Positions 38,922-47,005 of a stretch of 64,000 bases of DNA are shown one piece after another. A program made the translations under genes and the position numbers. Numbering within the stretch: the first letter of the stretch is position 1; each line of letters starts with the position of its first letter. Source of the DNA: Rhodoferax potami (lineage in GTDB: Bacteria; Pseudomonadota; Gammaproteobacteria; Burkholderiales; Burkholderiaceae_C); the NCBI RefSeq assembly GCF_032193805.1, contig NZ_JAVBIK010000001.1, positions 868,001-932,000 on the forward strand, written 5' to 3'. Below the pieces are notes generated by a model. The model searched no databases. It saw only the letters and a list, made by a program, of their open reading frames with translations, and was not told the DNA's origin.

Positions 38922-39560
38922 ATGACATCCATTGCCTCCTTACGCAAAAGTTACGAACGTGCCGAACTCGATGAGCAGGCTTCGCATGCCGACCCCATGC
39001 TGCAGTTTGACCGCTGGCTGCAAGAAGCCATCCAGAGCGAGGTGCCTGAGCCCAACGCCATGACGCTGGCCACCGTGGGCAGCGACCTGCGCCCCAGCAC
39101 CCGGGTGGTGTTGATCAAAGGCTTTGATGCCCGCGGCATTGTTTGGTTTACCAACTACGAAAGCCGCAAAGGCAAGGCCCTGGCGGGCAACCCGTATGCC
39201 GCGCTGCAGTTCCATTGGGTAGAGCTGGAGCGGGTGGTCCGGATCGAAGGCGTGGTCGAAAAAGTGAGTGACGAAGAGAGCGACGCCTATTTCCACAGCC
39301 GCCCGCTGGACTCGCGCATCGGCGCATGGGCCTCCCCGCAGAGCGAAGTGATCCCTGGCCGCACGTTGCTGGTAACCAACGCGGCCAAATACGCCGCCCA
39401 GTTTCTGCTGCAGCCGCCGCGCCCGCCACACTGGGGCGGCTACCGCCTCAAGCCGGACCAGTGGGAGTTCTGGCAGGGCCGCAAAAGCCGTTTGCATGAC
39501 CGGCTGCGTTACAGCCAAGGTACCGACGGCGCCTGGTTGCGCGAGCGACTGGCGCCCTAG
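38922..39560 (+). CDS. pdxH: pyridoxamine 5-phosphate oxidase
   Basis: A 212-residue FMN enzyme that oxidises pyridoxamine or pyridoxine phosphate to pyridoxal phosphate, the last step of vitamin B6 synthesis and salvage. Typical blocks: [52 protein letters not shown] (FMN contacts), [28 protein letters not shown] and, at the end, [27 protein letters not shown]. Full length. The start is the ATG at 38922; the long in-frame extension upstream crosses the divergent gene and is not conserved. Confidence 0.97.
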   Translation: MTSIASLRKSYERAELDEQASHADPMLQFDRWLQEAIQSEVPEPNAMTLATVGSDLRPSTRVVLIKGFDARGIVWFTNYESRKGKALAGNPYAALQFHWVELERVVRIEGVVEKVSDEESDAYFHSRPLDSRIGAWASPQSEVIPGRTLLVTNAAKYAAQFLLQPPRPPHWGGYRLKPDQWEFWQGRKSRLHDRLRYSQGTDGAWLRERLAP

Positions 39561-39588
39561 CGTGCACGGGGCTTAGACCCCCTGCTCC

Positions 39589-40287
39589 TCAAGGTGCCGA
39601 TTTGGGTAGGTACTGGTCAGAGGTCACGCCCATGGAGACATAAATGCTGGTGACGGCCTCCATGCCAATCTCCGCCGGTTCCACCCAGTCGGGTGGCACA
39701 TACAGCAAGCCGCCCCCCACCGGAACCGGTGCCGTAGGCACCAGTACCCCCAGATAAGGCAAGCCGCCAATCATGACCGCCTGCGGCGTTGACAGGAAAC
39801 CGAGCACCGCGGTTCCTTGTTTGCCAGCTCCACCAACGGTAGCGGCACTAGCAGTGTCCGGCTGAGGCTTGCCGCCGAAATACAGCCACACCGGGGACAG
39901 CGACTGCAGTTCCGCCCCCTCTTTGCGACCCAGCAGACCGACCAGCTTTTGCACCACGTCGTACACGGTGCGGACCACGGGAATGCGTTGCAAAAGCGTT
40001 TCCAGCAGTCTGGCAGCGCCCTGCTCCAAACCGCGCTCCACCATCAAGCCAAACGCGTAGACCAGCACCACCACCAGCAACAAGCCCAGCAGGTAGCCAA
40101 TGATCTCGGACTCGGTCAGCCCCAGGCCAATGCCGGTGAGCATTTGCCCGAACGCGCTCCCCGGCCCGAGCCACACCGCGAGCAGGCTCAACAACCACGA
40201 CAGCAAGAGCAAGGTTGCGGCCAAAGGCAAGAGCGCCAGCGCCCCGGTGAGCAGGGTGCGCAGGGGGTGTTTCAGCTTGAGGTTCAT
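39589..40287 (-). CDS. DUF502 family membrane protein
   Basis: A 232-residue DUF502 protein from ATG 40285-40287. Two N-terminal spans are clear (LLTGALALLPLAATLLLLSWLL and ESEIIGYLLGLLLVVVLVYAFG), then the family block RIPVVRTVYDVVQKLVGLLG and the soluble part with GFLSTPQA, VLVPTAPVPVGGGLLYVPP and EAVTSIYVSMGV. Function is not established; the family is common in proteobacteria. It overlaps the VanZ-like gene in front by four bases, so the two are co-translated. Confidence 0.9.
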   Translation of the reverse strand: MNLKLKHPLRTLLTGALALLPLAATLLLLSWLLSLLAVWLGPGSAFGQMLTGIGLGLTESEIIGYLLGLLLVVVLVYAFGLMVERGLEQGAARLLETLLQRIPVVRTVYDVVQKLVGLLGRKEGAELQSLSPVWLYFGGKPQPDTASAATVGGAGKQGTAVLGFLSTPQAVMIGGLPYLGVLVPTAPVPVGGGLLYVPPDWVEPAEIGMEAVTSIYVSMGVTSDQYLPKSAP

Positions 40288-40691
40288 GTCTCGGAATTTC
40301 CTGCAAAAAGTGACCGGCCGCGCAAGCGCGCCCATACCGCCACGGCGGCGGTCCCCAAGGCAACGCCAACAGCATCGGCAAGCCAGTCCATCCAGTCGCC
40401 TTGGCGCCAACCGGTCAAAGCCTGTGCGCATTCAATGCTGGCACCGAACAGCAACACACCTGCCAGCACACGCGGCACAGCCAAAGGGTAGGCCAGCAAA
40501 CCCAGCACTGCGAGTGCCGCAAAGCCCAGGGTGTGCTGCGCCTTGTCCCAAAACACCAGGCTGGAGGGCACCTGCTCGTTGGGCATCAGGGACATGACAG
40601 TCGTCAAGACCACCAGGGCCCAGAAGGCGACTTTCCAGAATACACGGACCCGATTCAACGTCACAAACACCCCTTCATACGGCTCAGCCAA
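40284..40691 (-). CDS. VanZ-like small membrane protein
   Basis: A 135-residue protein with four likely spans: WKVAFWALVVLTTVMSLMP, TLGFAALAVLGLLAYPLA, VLAGVLLFGASIECAQAL and WLADAVGVALGTAAVAVWA. The marks DKAQHTLGFAAL and GASIECAQALTGWRQGDWMDWLADAVGVALG are those of VanZ-like proteins, whose role outside glycopeptide resistance is unknown. The start could be the ATG 40691 or a GTG ten codons on (VTLNRV). It overlaps the transporter gene in front by eight bases and DUF502 behind by four, forming an operon. Confidence 0.85.
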   Translation of the reverse strand: MAEPYEGVFVTLNRVRVFWKVAFWALVVLTTVMSLMPNEQVPSSLVFWDKAQHTLGFAALAVLGLLAYPLAVPRVLAGVLLFGASIECAQALTGWRQGDWMDWLADAVGVALGTAAVAVWARLRGRSLFAGNSET

Positions 40692-41640
40692 CCCACAAGG
40701 GCAGCAGGTACATCACCAGTGACACGGTAAATAGCGCCATCACGGTGGACACCACCACGCTGGCGGTGACCAGCTCTTCCGCCTTCTGGTAGCGCTGGGC
40801 AAACAAAAACACGTTGGCGCCGATCGGCAAGGCGGCGGCCATCACCAGCACTGTCAAAGTGATACCGCGCAAGCCGGCGGCATAACCCAACAAGGTCATC
40901 AGCAAGGGGTGCAGCAGGTTCTTGATGCTGGAGATCACGAGCGAAGCCCGCAGGTGCTGCCCAATGGACGTTTTGGCCAGTGTCACCCCCATCAGCACCA
41001 GCGCCACCGGGCTGAATGCATTGGCCAGCAGTTGCAGCGGGCGGTCTACTACCCCGGGCAGCACCCAGCCGGTTTGCGCAAACAACAAGCCGGCAATGAT
41101 GGGCATGGGCACCGGGTGAAAGATGGCGTTGCGCACCGCCAGGCCGATGGTGCGCAAGTGGCCGCTCCGGGTGTGCCCGGCATGGGCTTGCTCGCGGGCG
41201 CTGCACAGCTCCAGCACCACGGTGGTCATGGTCAGCAGCACCAGCGAGTGCATCGAGATCAGGGTGAACAGCACCACCAGCGCCTCTTTGCCATAGGCCA
41301 GGCCAATGAGCGGAATACCAATCGTGGCGGTATTGCTGAAAATGCCGGAGAGCGCCAGCACCGCCGCGCGGCTACTGCCACCCTGCGCCACCAGCAGTAC
41401 AAAGAACAAACCAGCCGCTGTAGCCAGGTAGATCGACAGGGCACTGAAGTCGAGATGCGCCACATCCACAGCGCACATGGTGCGAAACAGCAGCGCCTGG
41501 ATCAGTACCAAGAAGACCAGATTGCTAAGGTCGCGCACCGCCTCCTGGCGGATGACATTGAATCTGCCACTCAGGTAGCCCACCAAAATCAGCAGGACGA
41601 CCGGTAGCAGGGAAGAGAGTACGGGGTTGTCGAGTGGCAT
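40684..41640 (-). CDS. AEC family transporter (auxin efflux carrier-like)
   Basis: A 318-residue permease of the AEC (auxin efflux carrier) family with about ten membrane spans; such bacterial members move organic acids such as malate or malonate. Visible family traits: LLPVVLLILVGYLSGRF at the start, SGIFSNTATIGIPLIGLAYG near residue 105, the central cytoplasmic stretch EQAHAGHTRSGHL, and NPXX-like NAIFHPVPMPIIAGLLF near 180. The C-terminal half repeats the first. It is followed by, and overlaps, the VanZ-like gene. Substrate cannot be told. Confidence 0.9.
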   Translation of the reverse strand: MPLDNPVLSSLLPVVLLILVGYLSGRFNVIRQEAVRDLSNLVFLVLIQALLFRTMCAVDVAHLDFSALSIYLATAAGLFFVLLVAQGGSSRAAVLALSGIFSNTATIGIPLIGLAYGKEALVVLFTLISMHSLVLLTMTTVVLELCSAREQAHAGHTRSGHLRTIGLAVRNAIFHPVPMPIIAGLLFAQTGWVLPGVVDRPLQLLANAFSPVALVLMGVTLAKTSIGQHLRASLVISSIKNLLHPLLMTLLGYAAGLRGITLTVLVMAAALPIGANVFLFAQRYQKAEELVTASVVVSTVMALFTVSLVMYLLPLWVG

Positions 41641-41650
41641 CCTGCTGCGG

Positions 41651-42190
41651 CTACTTCACAGCCACAGCGTCTGTCATGCGGTAGTACAGGCCATAGGGGT
41701 CGTCGTTGAGCACCGCGAACTGGCCCTCCACCACGACAGCTTCCATCGAATATTTGACAGCGGTTTTGGTCTTGACCTCGATCATGCTCTCAGGGCCACC
41801 TGCCACGCAAAACGAGCAGGTCAAGGGCACCGAGCTGATGAGAAAGTGTTTTTGCTTTTCACCGGGCTCCAGCGGCATCATGAAACCCTGAATCCGCTGG
41901 GTTTTTTTATGAAGCGCCTGAATGTCTGCCGTGAACACCGGCAACAAGCGGTTCTTCTCGGTTTTGGTTTTGACGGCTGTCAGCACTGACCAGGGCAACA
42001 CATCGGCCCGCTCTTTGAGCGGTGCAAACGGGCTGTTGGCACCATGCACGCCCGCGCCAGTACCGGCAGGCACGCCCGGCACACCCGGCATCGGGGAACT
42101 GAGCTGGGCCAAGGCCGGAGCCGCCCACACGACAGCGGCACACACCAGTGCCAAACGACGGTGGCCAGAGAAAACAGAGTCAACGCGCAT
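41651..42190 (-). CDS. DUF3299 family periplasmic protein
   Basis: A 179-residue secreted protein with a signal peptide (RRLALVCAAVVWAAPALAQ, cleavage after ALAQ region). The mature part contains DVLPWSVLTAVKTKTEKNRLLPVF, IQGFMMPLEPGEKQKHFLISSVPLTCSFC and VEGQFAVLNDDPYGLYYRMTDA, the DUF3299 pattern with a conserved Cys pair (CSFC). Members often lie beside zinc-regulated ABC transporters, as here, where it is the last gene of the zur-led minus-strand set. A role in zinc trafficking is inferred from context only. Confidence 0.85.
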   Translation of the reverse strand: MRVDSVFSGHRRLALVCAAVVWAAPALAQLSSPMPGVPGVPAGTGAGVHGANSPFAPLKERADVLPWSVLTAVKTKTEKNRLLPVFTADIQALHKKTQRIQGFMMPLEPGEKQKHFLISSVPLTCSFCVAGGPESMIEVKTKTAVKYSMEAVVVEGQFAVLNDDPYGLYYRMTDAVAVK

Positions 42191-42268
42191 AAAACACCTC
42201 GGGAGAGGCCTACAGTTTAGTGGGCCTACAAAAAGCCCCCACCGCCGGGGGCCATGGCGTGGGCTCGC

Positions 42269-42511
42269 TCAGTGCTCGTGCTTCATGCCGCAGAACTTGC
42301 CGATGGCAATGCCCTTGCAGGCGGTTTGCAGCTCCTTGTTGCACACTGCTTCGCCTTTGCCGGCCTCGCGGCACTTGGCAGCAGACTCGTGGGCAGCGGC
42401 CATGGCACGGTGCTTGGCGATGTCCTCGCGGGTTTCTTTGTCGGATTCGGCCGCTACAGAAAACATAGCTGCTTGCGCAAGCAATACGGCGGCTAGAAGG
42501 CTTTTTTTCAT
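42269..42511 (-). CDS. small secreted cysteine-containing protein
   Basis: An 80-residue protein from ATG 42511 (an ATG three codons earlier, at 42520, is the alternative). The signal peptide is KKSLLAAVLLAQAAMFSVAA. The 60-residue mature part has four Cys (KCREAG, EAVCNKEL, TACKGI, KFCGMKH) and a His-containing tail MKHEH, so it could bind metal or form two disulfides. It lies within the zinc gene set, between the ABC permease and the DUF3299 gene; a periplasmic zinc-binding role is plausible but unproven. Confidence 0.75.
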   Translation of the reverse strand: MKKSLLAAVLLAQAAMFSVAAESDKETREDIAKHRAMAAAHESAAKCREAGKGEAVCNKELQTACKGIAIGKFCGMKHEH

Positions 42512-42551
42512 AAATTTCATCGATAGAGAGTAGTAAAAATCAATACAAGGG

Positions 42552-43754
42552 TCAGTGGCTCTGCAGCAAGCGCAACACGCTCACCCGGTAGGCTGCCACC
42601 GTGGGTAGCAAGGCCGAGGCCAAAGACACCACCAAGGCCAGTGCGGGCACCACCCACAAACCGGCCGGCCACACCATGCCGCCGATCAGCAGCGAATGGT
42701 CCAGACTCAAAAACAAAGCCAGCGCCTGCGCAAAACCTTGGCCCAGCAACACACCCAGCACCGCTGCGAGCAAGCCCAGCCACAAGGCCTCGCACAGCAG
42801 CAAGGCAGCCACTTTGGCAGGTGGCGCGCCCAACATGCGCAGCAAGGCGAGGTCGGTGCGCCGCTCGCGCACCGCACTCCACAGCGCAATAAACACGCTC
42901 AGGCCCGCGGTCAGCAGCAGCACCCCGGCAAAGGCGCGCAACACATCGGTACCCAAGCCCAACATGCTGAGCAAGCGCGTGATCTCCAGCGCCGGGGCAG
43001 CGGCCTGCATATCGGTAGTGCTGTTCACAAAGCGCGGAAAGCTCACTGCCGCCATGGGTGTGCTGTAGCGGATCAGGGCCATGGTGATTTCGCGCTCGTC
43101 TTCCATGACGCGGCGGTCGTCGTCGTCCACGGCGGTGTAGTCCTCATGCACCTTCCAGACAGAGGCGGTATCGGTCAGGATCAGCCGGTCCAGCACGCTG
43201 CCACCGGGCGCCAGAATACCGACTACGGTGTAGACACTGTCGCCATGCGGGTGCCCGCCGGCACCGAGACCGTGGGTGCCCACAAAGGTCTGCCCCACCT
43301 GGATGCCCATGGCCTTGGCAGCGGTAGCACCCAGCACCGCCTCCATGGGCGCGGTCCACAAGCGACCTTGCGTGAGCTGGGCGTCATAGTGGGCCGGATA
43401 GTCAAGCGAGGTGCCCACGATCCGGTAGCCGCCGTAGTTGTCGCCCAAGCTGATCGGGATCACTTGTTCCACCAGCGGGTTGCGGGCCAACTCCTGCACC
43501 GCCTTAATCGGCACATTGCCCGGTGGTACATCGAGGTGCAAGACCCCGGAGAGGATGAGCTGCATCGGGCTGCCCTTGGCGCCCACCACCACATCGATAC
43601 CCGCCAAATCACGCTCAAAGGCTTTACTGAGTTGCGCCCCTACCAGCAGCAAAAACGTGATGGATGCCAGCCCCAGACTGAGCAGCAAGAGATTGAGCGC
43701 CGCCCCCAAAGGCCGGGACCACAGGTAGCGCCACGCAAAGAAAAGTGTCGTCAT
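42552..43754 (-). CDS. ABC transporter permease, FtsX/MacB type
   Basis: A 400-residue FtsX-type permease from ATG 43752-43754. One N-terminal span (GAALNLLLLSLGLASITFLLLVGAQL), a large periplasmic domain (about 50-270, DVVVGAKGSPMQLILSGVLHLDVP, a His-rich GTHGLGAGGHPHGDSVYTVVG), then three spans (TDVLRAFAGVLLLTAGLSVFIALW, LLCEALWLGLLAAVLGVLLGQGFA, GLWVVPALALVVSLASALLPT). Such proteins with a LolD-like ATPase act as envelope machines or exporters. The His-rich loop and the zur neighbourhood suggest a zinc-linked role, as in the Vibrio Zrg system; that parallel is tentative. Confidence 0.88.
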   Translation of the reverse strand: MTTLFFAWRYLWSRPLGAALNLLLLSLGLASITFLLLVGAQLSKAFERDLAGIDVVVGAKGSPMQLILSGVLHLDVPPGNVPIKAVQELARNPLVEQVIPISLGDNYGGYRIVGTSLDYPAHYDAQLTQGRLWTAPMEAVLGATAAKAMGIQVGQTFVGTHGLGAGGHPHGDSVYTVVGILAPGGSVLDRLILTDTASVWKVHEDYTAVDDDDRRVMEDEREITMALIRYSTPMAAVSFPRFVNSTTDMQAAAPALEITRLLSMLGLGTDVLRAFAGVLLLTAGLSVFIALWSAVRERRTDLALLRMLGAPPAKVAALLLCEALWLGLLAAVLGVLLGQGFAQALALFLSLDHSLLIGGMVWPAGLWVVPALALVVSLASALLPTVAAYRVSVLRLLQSH

Positions 43755-43757
43755 GTC

Positions 43758-43819
43758 GCTATTATTTTGATAGCTGCTCGCGCGCCAAAGACAAGCGCGA
43801 GAAGCCAATTTGACCTAAA
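43758..43819. repeat. interspersed repeat, copy encoding the ABC ATPase C-terminus
   Basis: GCTATTATTTTGATAGCTGC through CAATTTGACCTAAA matches the repeat at 47965-48026 over about 62 bases with substitutions. Read on the minus strand it supplies the last 19 codons of the ABC ATPase gene and its stop. Confidence 0.75.
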
Positions 43820-44445
43820 CCATCGCCCTCCTGCGCTGTGAGTAAACTGGCCACCCGCGCATCGTGGGTGGCAATCACCAGGGTGGCGCCGTGCTGCTGC
43901 GCCGTGGTGTGCAAGAGCCGCACCGCTTGGGCGGCAGCTTCGTCATCGAGGCTGGCAGTGGGCTCGTCGGCCAGCACCACCCGGGGTTTGAGCAGCACCG
44001 CGCGGGCCAGGGCGACCCGCTGCGCTTGCCCGCCAGACAGCTGGTGGGGCAAGCGGCCAGCCAACTCGGCCACGCCCAAGGCTTGCAGGGTCGCGTGGAT
44101 GCGGGCTTTGTCCTCCGCCCGACCGGCCGCCCATTGGGCCATGGCCAGGTTTTGCTGCACCGTGAGCGCTGCGCTCAAATGCAGCTTTTGCGGCAAAAAG
44201 CCGATGTGGGCCGCCCGCCAGGCATCTGCCGTGGCACCGCGCAAGTCGCCCATGGCTTGGTCTGCCACATGCAGCGTGCCTGCCGAAGGCGCTACCAGCG
44301 CAGCTACCAGGGCCAACCAGGTGGACTTGCCGCTACCCGACGGGCCGCTGAGCAGCAGCACCGCGCCGTGGGGCACCTCTACATCCGGAAAACGCAACTC
44401 ACTGCCACCGGGGTAGCGGTAGCAGAGGCCCCGCGTCTGGATCAT
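43762..44445 (-). CDS. ABC transporter ATPase, LolD/MacB type
   Basis: A 227-residue ATPase from ATG 44443-44445, overlapping the zur stop by four bases. Walker A is GPSGSGKST near residue 35, the signature is QLSGGQAQRVALARA near 138, Walker B VVLADEPTASLDD near 162, and the H-loop is VIATHD. It energises the FtsX-type permease encoded eight bases downstream. Its last 19 residues (GQIGFSRLSLAREQLSK region) are encoded by an interspersed repeat, which has evidently replaced the original end. Expression is coupled to zur, so zinc control is likely. Confidence 0.92.
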   Translation of the reverse strand: MIQTRGLCYRYPGGSELRFPDVEVPHGAVLLLSGPSGSGKSTWLALVAALVAPSAGTLHVADQAMGDLRGATADAWRAAHIGFLPQKLHLSAALTVQQNLAMAQWAAGRAEDKARIHATLQALGVAELAGRLPHQLSGGQAQRVALARAVLLKPRVVLADEPTASLDDEAAAQAVRLLHTTAQQHGATLVIATHDARVASLLTAQEGDGLGQIGFSRLSLAREQLSK

Positions 44446-44972
44446 GCCGCCGGACCTGCGTTGGCCATGCCGCCGGGCACGGTGCCTGTGGCGCAATCTG
44501 CGCAGACGCCGCGCACCGCGAAGTCGAGGTGCATGTCGGTGTAACCCAGTGCGCGCAAGGATTCGATGGCAGTTTGCGCCGCCTTTTCCAGGTCCACCGC
44601 GTGCAAGGCGCCGGCCAACGGGCTGTCGCGGTGGCAGGTCTGGCACTCAAAGTGGGGGGTGGCGTGCACGCTGGCGGGCATGGCCTGGTAGCGGCGGACC
44701 CGCTGGCTGTCCACCCGGCACAAGAGCAGGCCCACTTGGGTCAAGCGGTCGATCAGGCGGTAGAGGGTGACGCGGTCCAGCGGCTCAGCGTGGTCGCCCG
44801 CCAAAGACTCCTGCAACTGCGCGTGGGTGTAACTGGTCTCGGGGTGGGCCAACAACCAGCCCAGGACGCGGCGCGCAGCCGCCGTACGGCGCAGGCCGTG
44901 GGCGGAGAGCAGTGCGTCGATCGGGTTGTCACCCTCGAGCACCGGGGTCACAGGGGGTTGGACTGAAGCCAT
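44442..44972 (-). CDS. zur: Fur-family zinc regulator Zur
   Basis: A 176-residue Fur-family regulator. The winged helix covers about residues 25-90 (LRRTAAARRVLGWLLAHPETSYTHAQLQESL, LDRVTLYRLIDRLTQVGLL), followed by the dimerisation domain with structural-zinc cysteines in HFECQTCHRD and GVCADCATG. Three near-identical palindromes lie in the 99 bases between it and the divergent znu operon, which makes Zur much more likely than Fur. It is the first gene of an operon with the ABC ATPase, permease, small Cys protein and DUF3299, and should repress both directions when zinc is plentiful. Confidence 0.92.
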   Translation of the reverse strand: MASVQPPVTPVLEGDNPIDALLSAHGLRRTAAARRVLGWLLAHPETSYTHAQLQESLAGDHAEPLDRVTLYRLIDRLTQVGLLLCRVDSQRVRRYQAMPASVHATPHFECQTCHRDSPLAGALHAVDLEKAAQTAIESLRALGYTDMHLDFAVRGVCADCATGTVPGGMANAGPAA

Positions 44973-44986
44973 GGAACCATCCTAAA

Positions 44987-45005
44987 AATGCAATTCAGTT
45001 GCATT
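44987..45005. promoter_or_regulatory. Zur box 1
   Basis: AATGCAATTCAGTTGCATT, an inverted repeat of AATGCAA and TTGCATT around five bases, 15 bases upstream of the zur start codon. Likely the autoregulatory site. Confidence 0.8.
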
Positions 45006-45013
45006 AATTAATA

Positions 45014-45032
45014 AATGCAACTGAATTGCGTT
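45014..45032. promoter_or_regulatory. Zur box 2
   Basis: AATGCAACTGAATTGCGTT, the same palindrome with one mismatch, centred 27 bases from box 1, in the middle of the divergent region. Confidence 0.8.
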
Positions 45033-45039
45033 AGACTAT

Positions 45040-45058
45040 ATCGCAATCGAGTTGCATT
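45040..45058. promoter_or_regulatory. Zur box 3
   Basis: ATCGCAATCGAGTTGCATT, a weaker copy centred 26 bases from box 2 and 14 bases before the first codon of the znu operon. Confidence 0.72.
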
Positions 45059-45071
45059 ATGAGTCATTTTC

Positions 45072-45212
45072 GTGAACCTGCCTGAACCCCGCCGCCAGCG
45101 CACCAGTGTCCTGGCCCTACCCGCTTGGCAGCGTGTGCTGTGGATCCTGCCGGCACTGGCCCTGTTGTGGCTGGGCGTGTGGTGGGCTTGCCTGGAGGCC
45201 GCCCCGCTATGA
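45072..45212 (+). CDS. 46-residue single-span membrane peptide leading the znu operon
   Basis: A short frame from GTG 45072: MNLPEPRRQRTSVLALPAWQ, then a membrane span (VLWILPALALLWLGVWWACL) and a stop that overlaps the znuC ATG (ATGA). The arrangement suggests translational coupling. A positively charged N-terminus before the span fits an inner-membrane peptide. There is no strong ribosome site, so it is moderately supported; it could be a leader peptide or a small transporter subunit. Confidence 0.55.
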   Translation: MNLPEPRRQRTSVLALPAWQRVLWILPALALLWLGVWWACLEAAPL

Positions 45213-46054
45213 GAGCGCCTGACTACGCGCCTGACAACACGCGGTTGGCCGGCGCTGCGGCCATCGAGCTGCACAACCTCACCGTGAGCTACCGCCGCCA
45301 CCCGGCACTGCACCATGTGAGTGGTCACTTTGCGCGCGGCTCCCTGACCGCCGTGATCGGGCCCAACGGTGCCGGCAAAAGCACCCTGCTCAAAAGCCTG
45401 GCCGGGCTGGTCAAGACCGAGCCACACGGGCACATCACCCGCGCACCGGGCTTGCGCATGGCCTACCTGCCCCAGCACAGCGAGCTGGACCGCAGCTTCC
45501 CGCTGAATGTGCGCGACTGCGTGCTCATGGGCCTGTGGCCGCAAACCGGTGCCTTCGGTAGCGCCACACCGGCCATGCTGGCGCGGGTGGATGCGGCGCT
45601 GGAAGCGGTGGGCCTGCAAGGCTTTGAGCGCCGCCCGGTGGGCACGCTCTCCAGCGGGCAGTTGCAGCGCACCCTGTTTGCGCGCCTGCTGGTGCAGGAC
45701 GCCGACCTGATTCTGCTGGACGAACCTTTCAACGCGGTGGATAGCAAAACCACCGCCGGTCTGCTGACATTGGTGAAACAGTGGCACCGCCAAGGCCGCA
45801 CCGTGGTGGCCGTGCTGCATGACGACGCGCAGGTGCGGGAGCACTTTCCCCAAACCCTGTTGCTGGCACGCGAGTGCATCGCCTGGGGTGCAACCGCCGA
45901 GGTGCTGACAGACGCCAACCTGCAGCGCGCCCGCGCCATGGCTGAGGCCTGGGACGAGACGGCCGCCATCTGCGCCATCGACGGCGAGGTCAACGGCCTG
46001 GACTTCGACACCCTTCTGGCCCGGCGACTCGCCACCACTCCCACCACCCCTTAA
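45209..46054 (+). CDS. znuC: zinc ABC transporter ATP-binding protein
   Basis: A 281-residue ATPase from ATG 45209. Walker A GPNGAGKST near residue 50, signature LSSGQLQRTLFARLL near 148, Walker B LILLDEPFNAVD near 170, and the H-loop VVAVLHDDAQ. It energises uptake of Zn2+ (metal inferred from the adjacent zur gene and sites). The stop is followed two bases later by the permease gene. Confidence 0.92.
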   Translation: MRAPDYAPDNTRLAGAAAIELHNLTVSYRRHPALHHVSGHFARGSLTAVIGPNGAGKSTLLKSLAGLVKTEPHGHITRAPGLRMAYLPQHSELDRSFPLNVRDCVLMGLWPQTGAFGSATPAMLARVDAALEAVGLQGFERRPVGTLSSGQLQRTLFARLLVQDADLILLDEPFNAVDSKTTAGLLTLVKQWHRQGRTVVAVLHDDAQVREHFPQTLLLARECIAWGATAEVLTDANLQRARAMAEAWDETAAICAIDGEVNGLDFDTLLARRLATTPTTP

Positions 46055-46056
46055 GG

Positions 46057-46953
46057 ATGCCCATGGACTTGTTGCTGGGCCCGGTGTGGGAGGCCTTGAT
46101 TTCCCCTTTTTCAGAATTTGCCTTCATGCGCCGCGCGCTGGTGGCCACGCTGGCACTGTCGCTGAGTGCCGCACCCTTGGGCGTATTTTTGACGCTGCGG
46201 CGCATGAGCCTCTTGGGCGACGCGCTCAGCCATGCGGTGCTGCCCGGAGTGGCCATCGGCTTCATGGTCAGCGGCTTGTCGCTCACCGCCATGGCGCTGG
46301 GTGGCGTGCTGGCCGGCATGGTGGTGGCAGGGCTGGCCGGTGCGGTCAGCCGCTTTACCACCTTGAAAGAAGACGCCAGCCTCGCCGCCATCTATCTGGT
46401 GGCACTGGCACTCGGGGTGACGCTGATTGCGGGCCATGGCACCCAGCTCGACTTGCTACACATTTTGTTTGGCAGTGCACTGGGCGTGGACAACAGTGGC
46501 CTGCTGCTGGTGACGGGTGTGGCCACTGTCAGTGTGCTGGCCTTGGCGCTGATGTACCGCGGGCTGGTGCTGGAGACCTTTGACCCGGTGTTCATGGCGG
46601 CCCACCGCAGCGGAGTGCCGCCCTGGGTCTGGCAACAGGGCTTTTTGATGCTGGTGGTGCTCAATCTGGTGGCCGGCTTTCAGACCCTGGGCACGCTCAT
46701 GGCCGTGGGTTTGATGATGCTGCCCGCCGTGAGCGCCCGCCTCTGGCACGACACCCTGCCCGCGCAACTGCTCAATGCCAGCCTGCAAGCGGCGCTGGCC
46801 GGCGTAGCCGGGCTGCTGCTGTCGTACCACTTTGACACGCCGTCGGGCCCCACCATCATCGGCTGCGCGGGGGCGCTCTACGCCGCCTCCCTGTTGCTCG
46901 CGCCCGGCGGCTGGCTGCCGCGCTGGTGGGTCACCACCCACCGCGTGGCCTGA
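46057..46953 (+). CDS. znuB: zinc ABC transporter permease
   Basis: A 298-residue ABC-3 family permease with about eight spans. Family marks: FMRRALVATLALSLSAAPLGVFLTLRRMSLLGDALSHAVLPGVAIGFMV near the start, the cytoplasmic-loop region ETFDPVFMAAHRSGVPPWVWQQ, and LGTLMAVGLMMLPAVSARL. It forms the membrane channel for ZnuC and ZnuA. Confidence 0.93.
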   Translation: MPMDLLLGPVWEALISPFSEFAFMRRALVATLALSLSAAPLGVFLTLRRMSLLGDALSHAVLPGVAIGFMVSGLSLTAMALGGVLAGMVVAGLAGAVSRFTTLKEDASLAAIYLVALALGVTLIAGHGTQLDLLHILFGSALGVDNSGLLLVTGVATVSVLALALMYRGLVLETFDPVFMAAHRSGVPPWVWQQGFLMLVVLNLVAGFQTLGTLMAVGLMMLPAVSARLWHDTLPAQLLNASLQAALAGVAGLLLSYHFDTPSGPTIIGCAGALYAASLLLAPGGWLPRWWVTTHRVA

Positions 46954-47005
46954 CCAGCCTGCCCTCCACTCTCCCCTGTTTTTCCACCTTCCACGGACTA
47001 CCGCC

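Noticed and set aside
42696-43841. A 381-codon plus-strand frame
   Set aside because: Shadow of the FtsX-type permease gene; no domain and Gln/His-rich composition.
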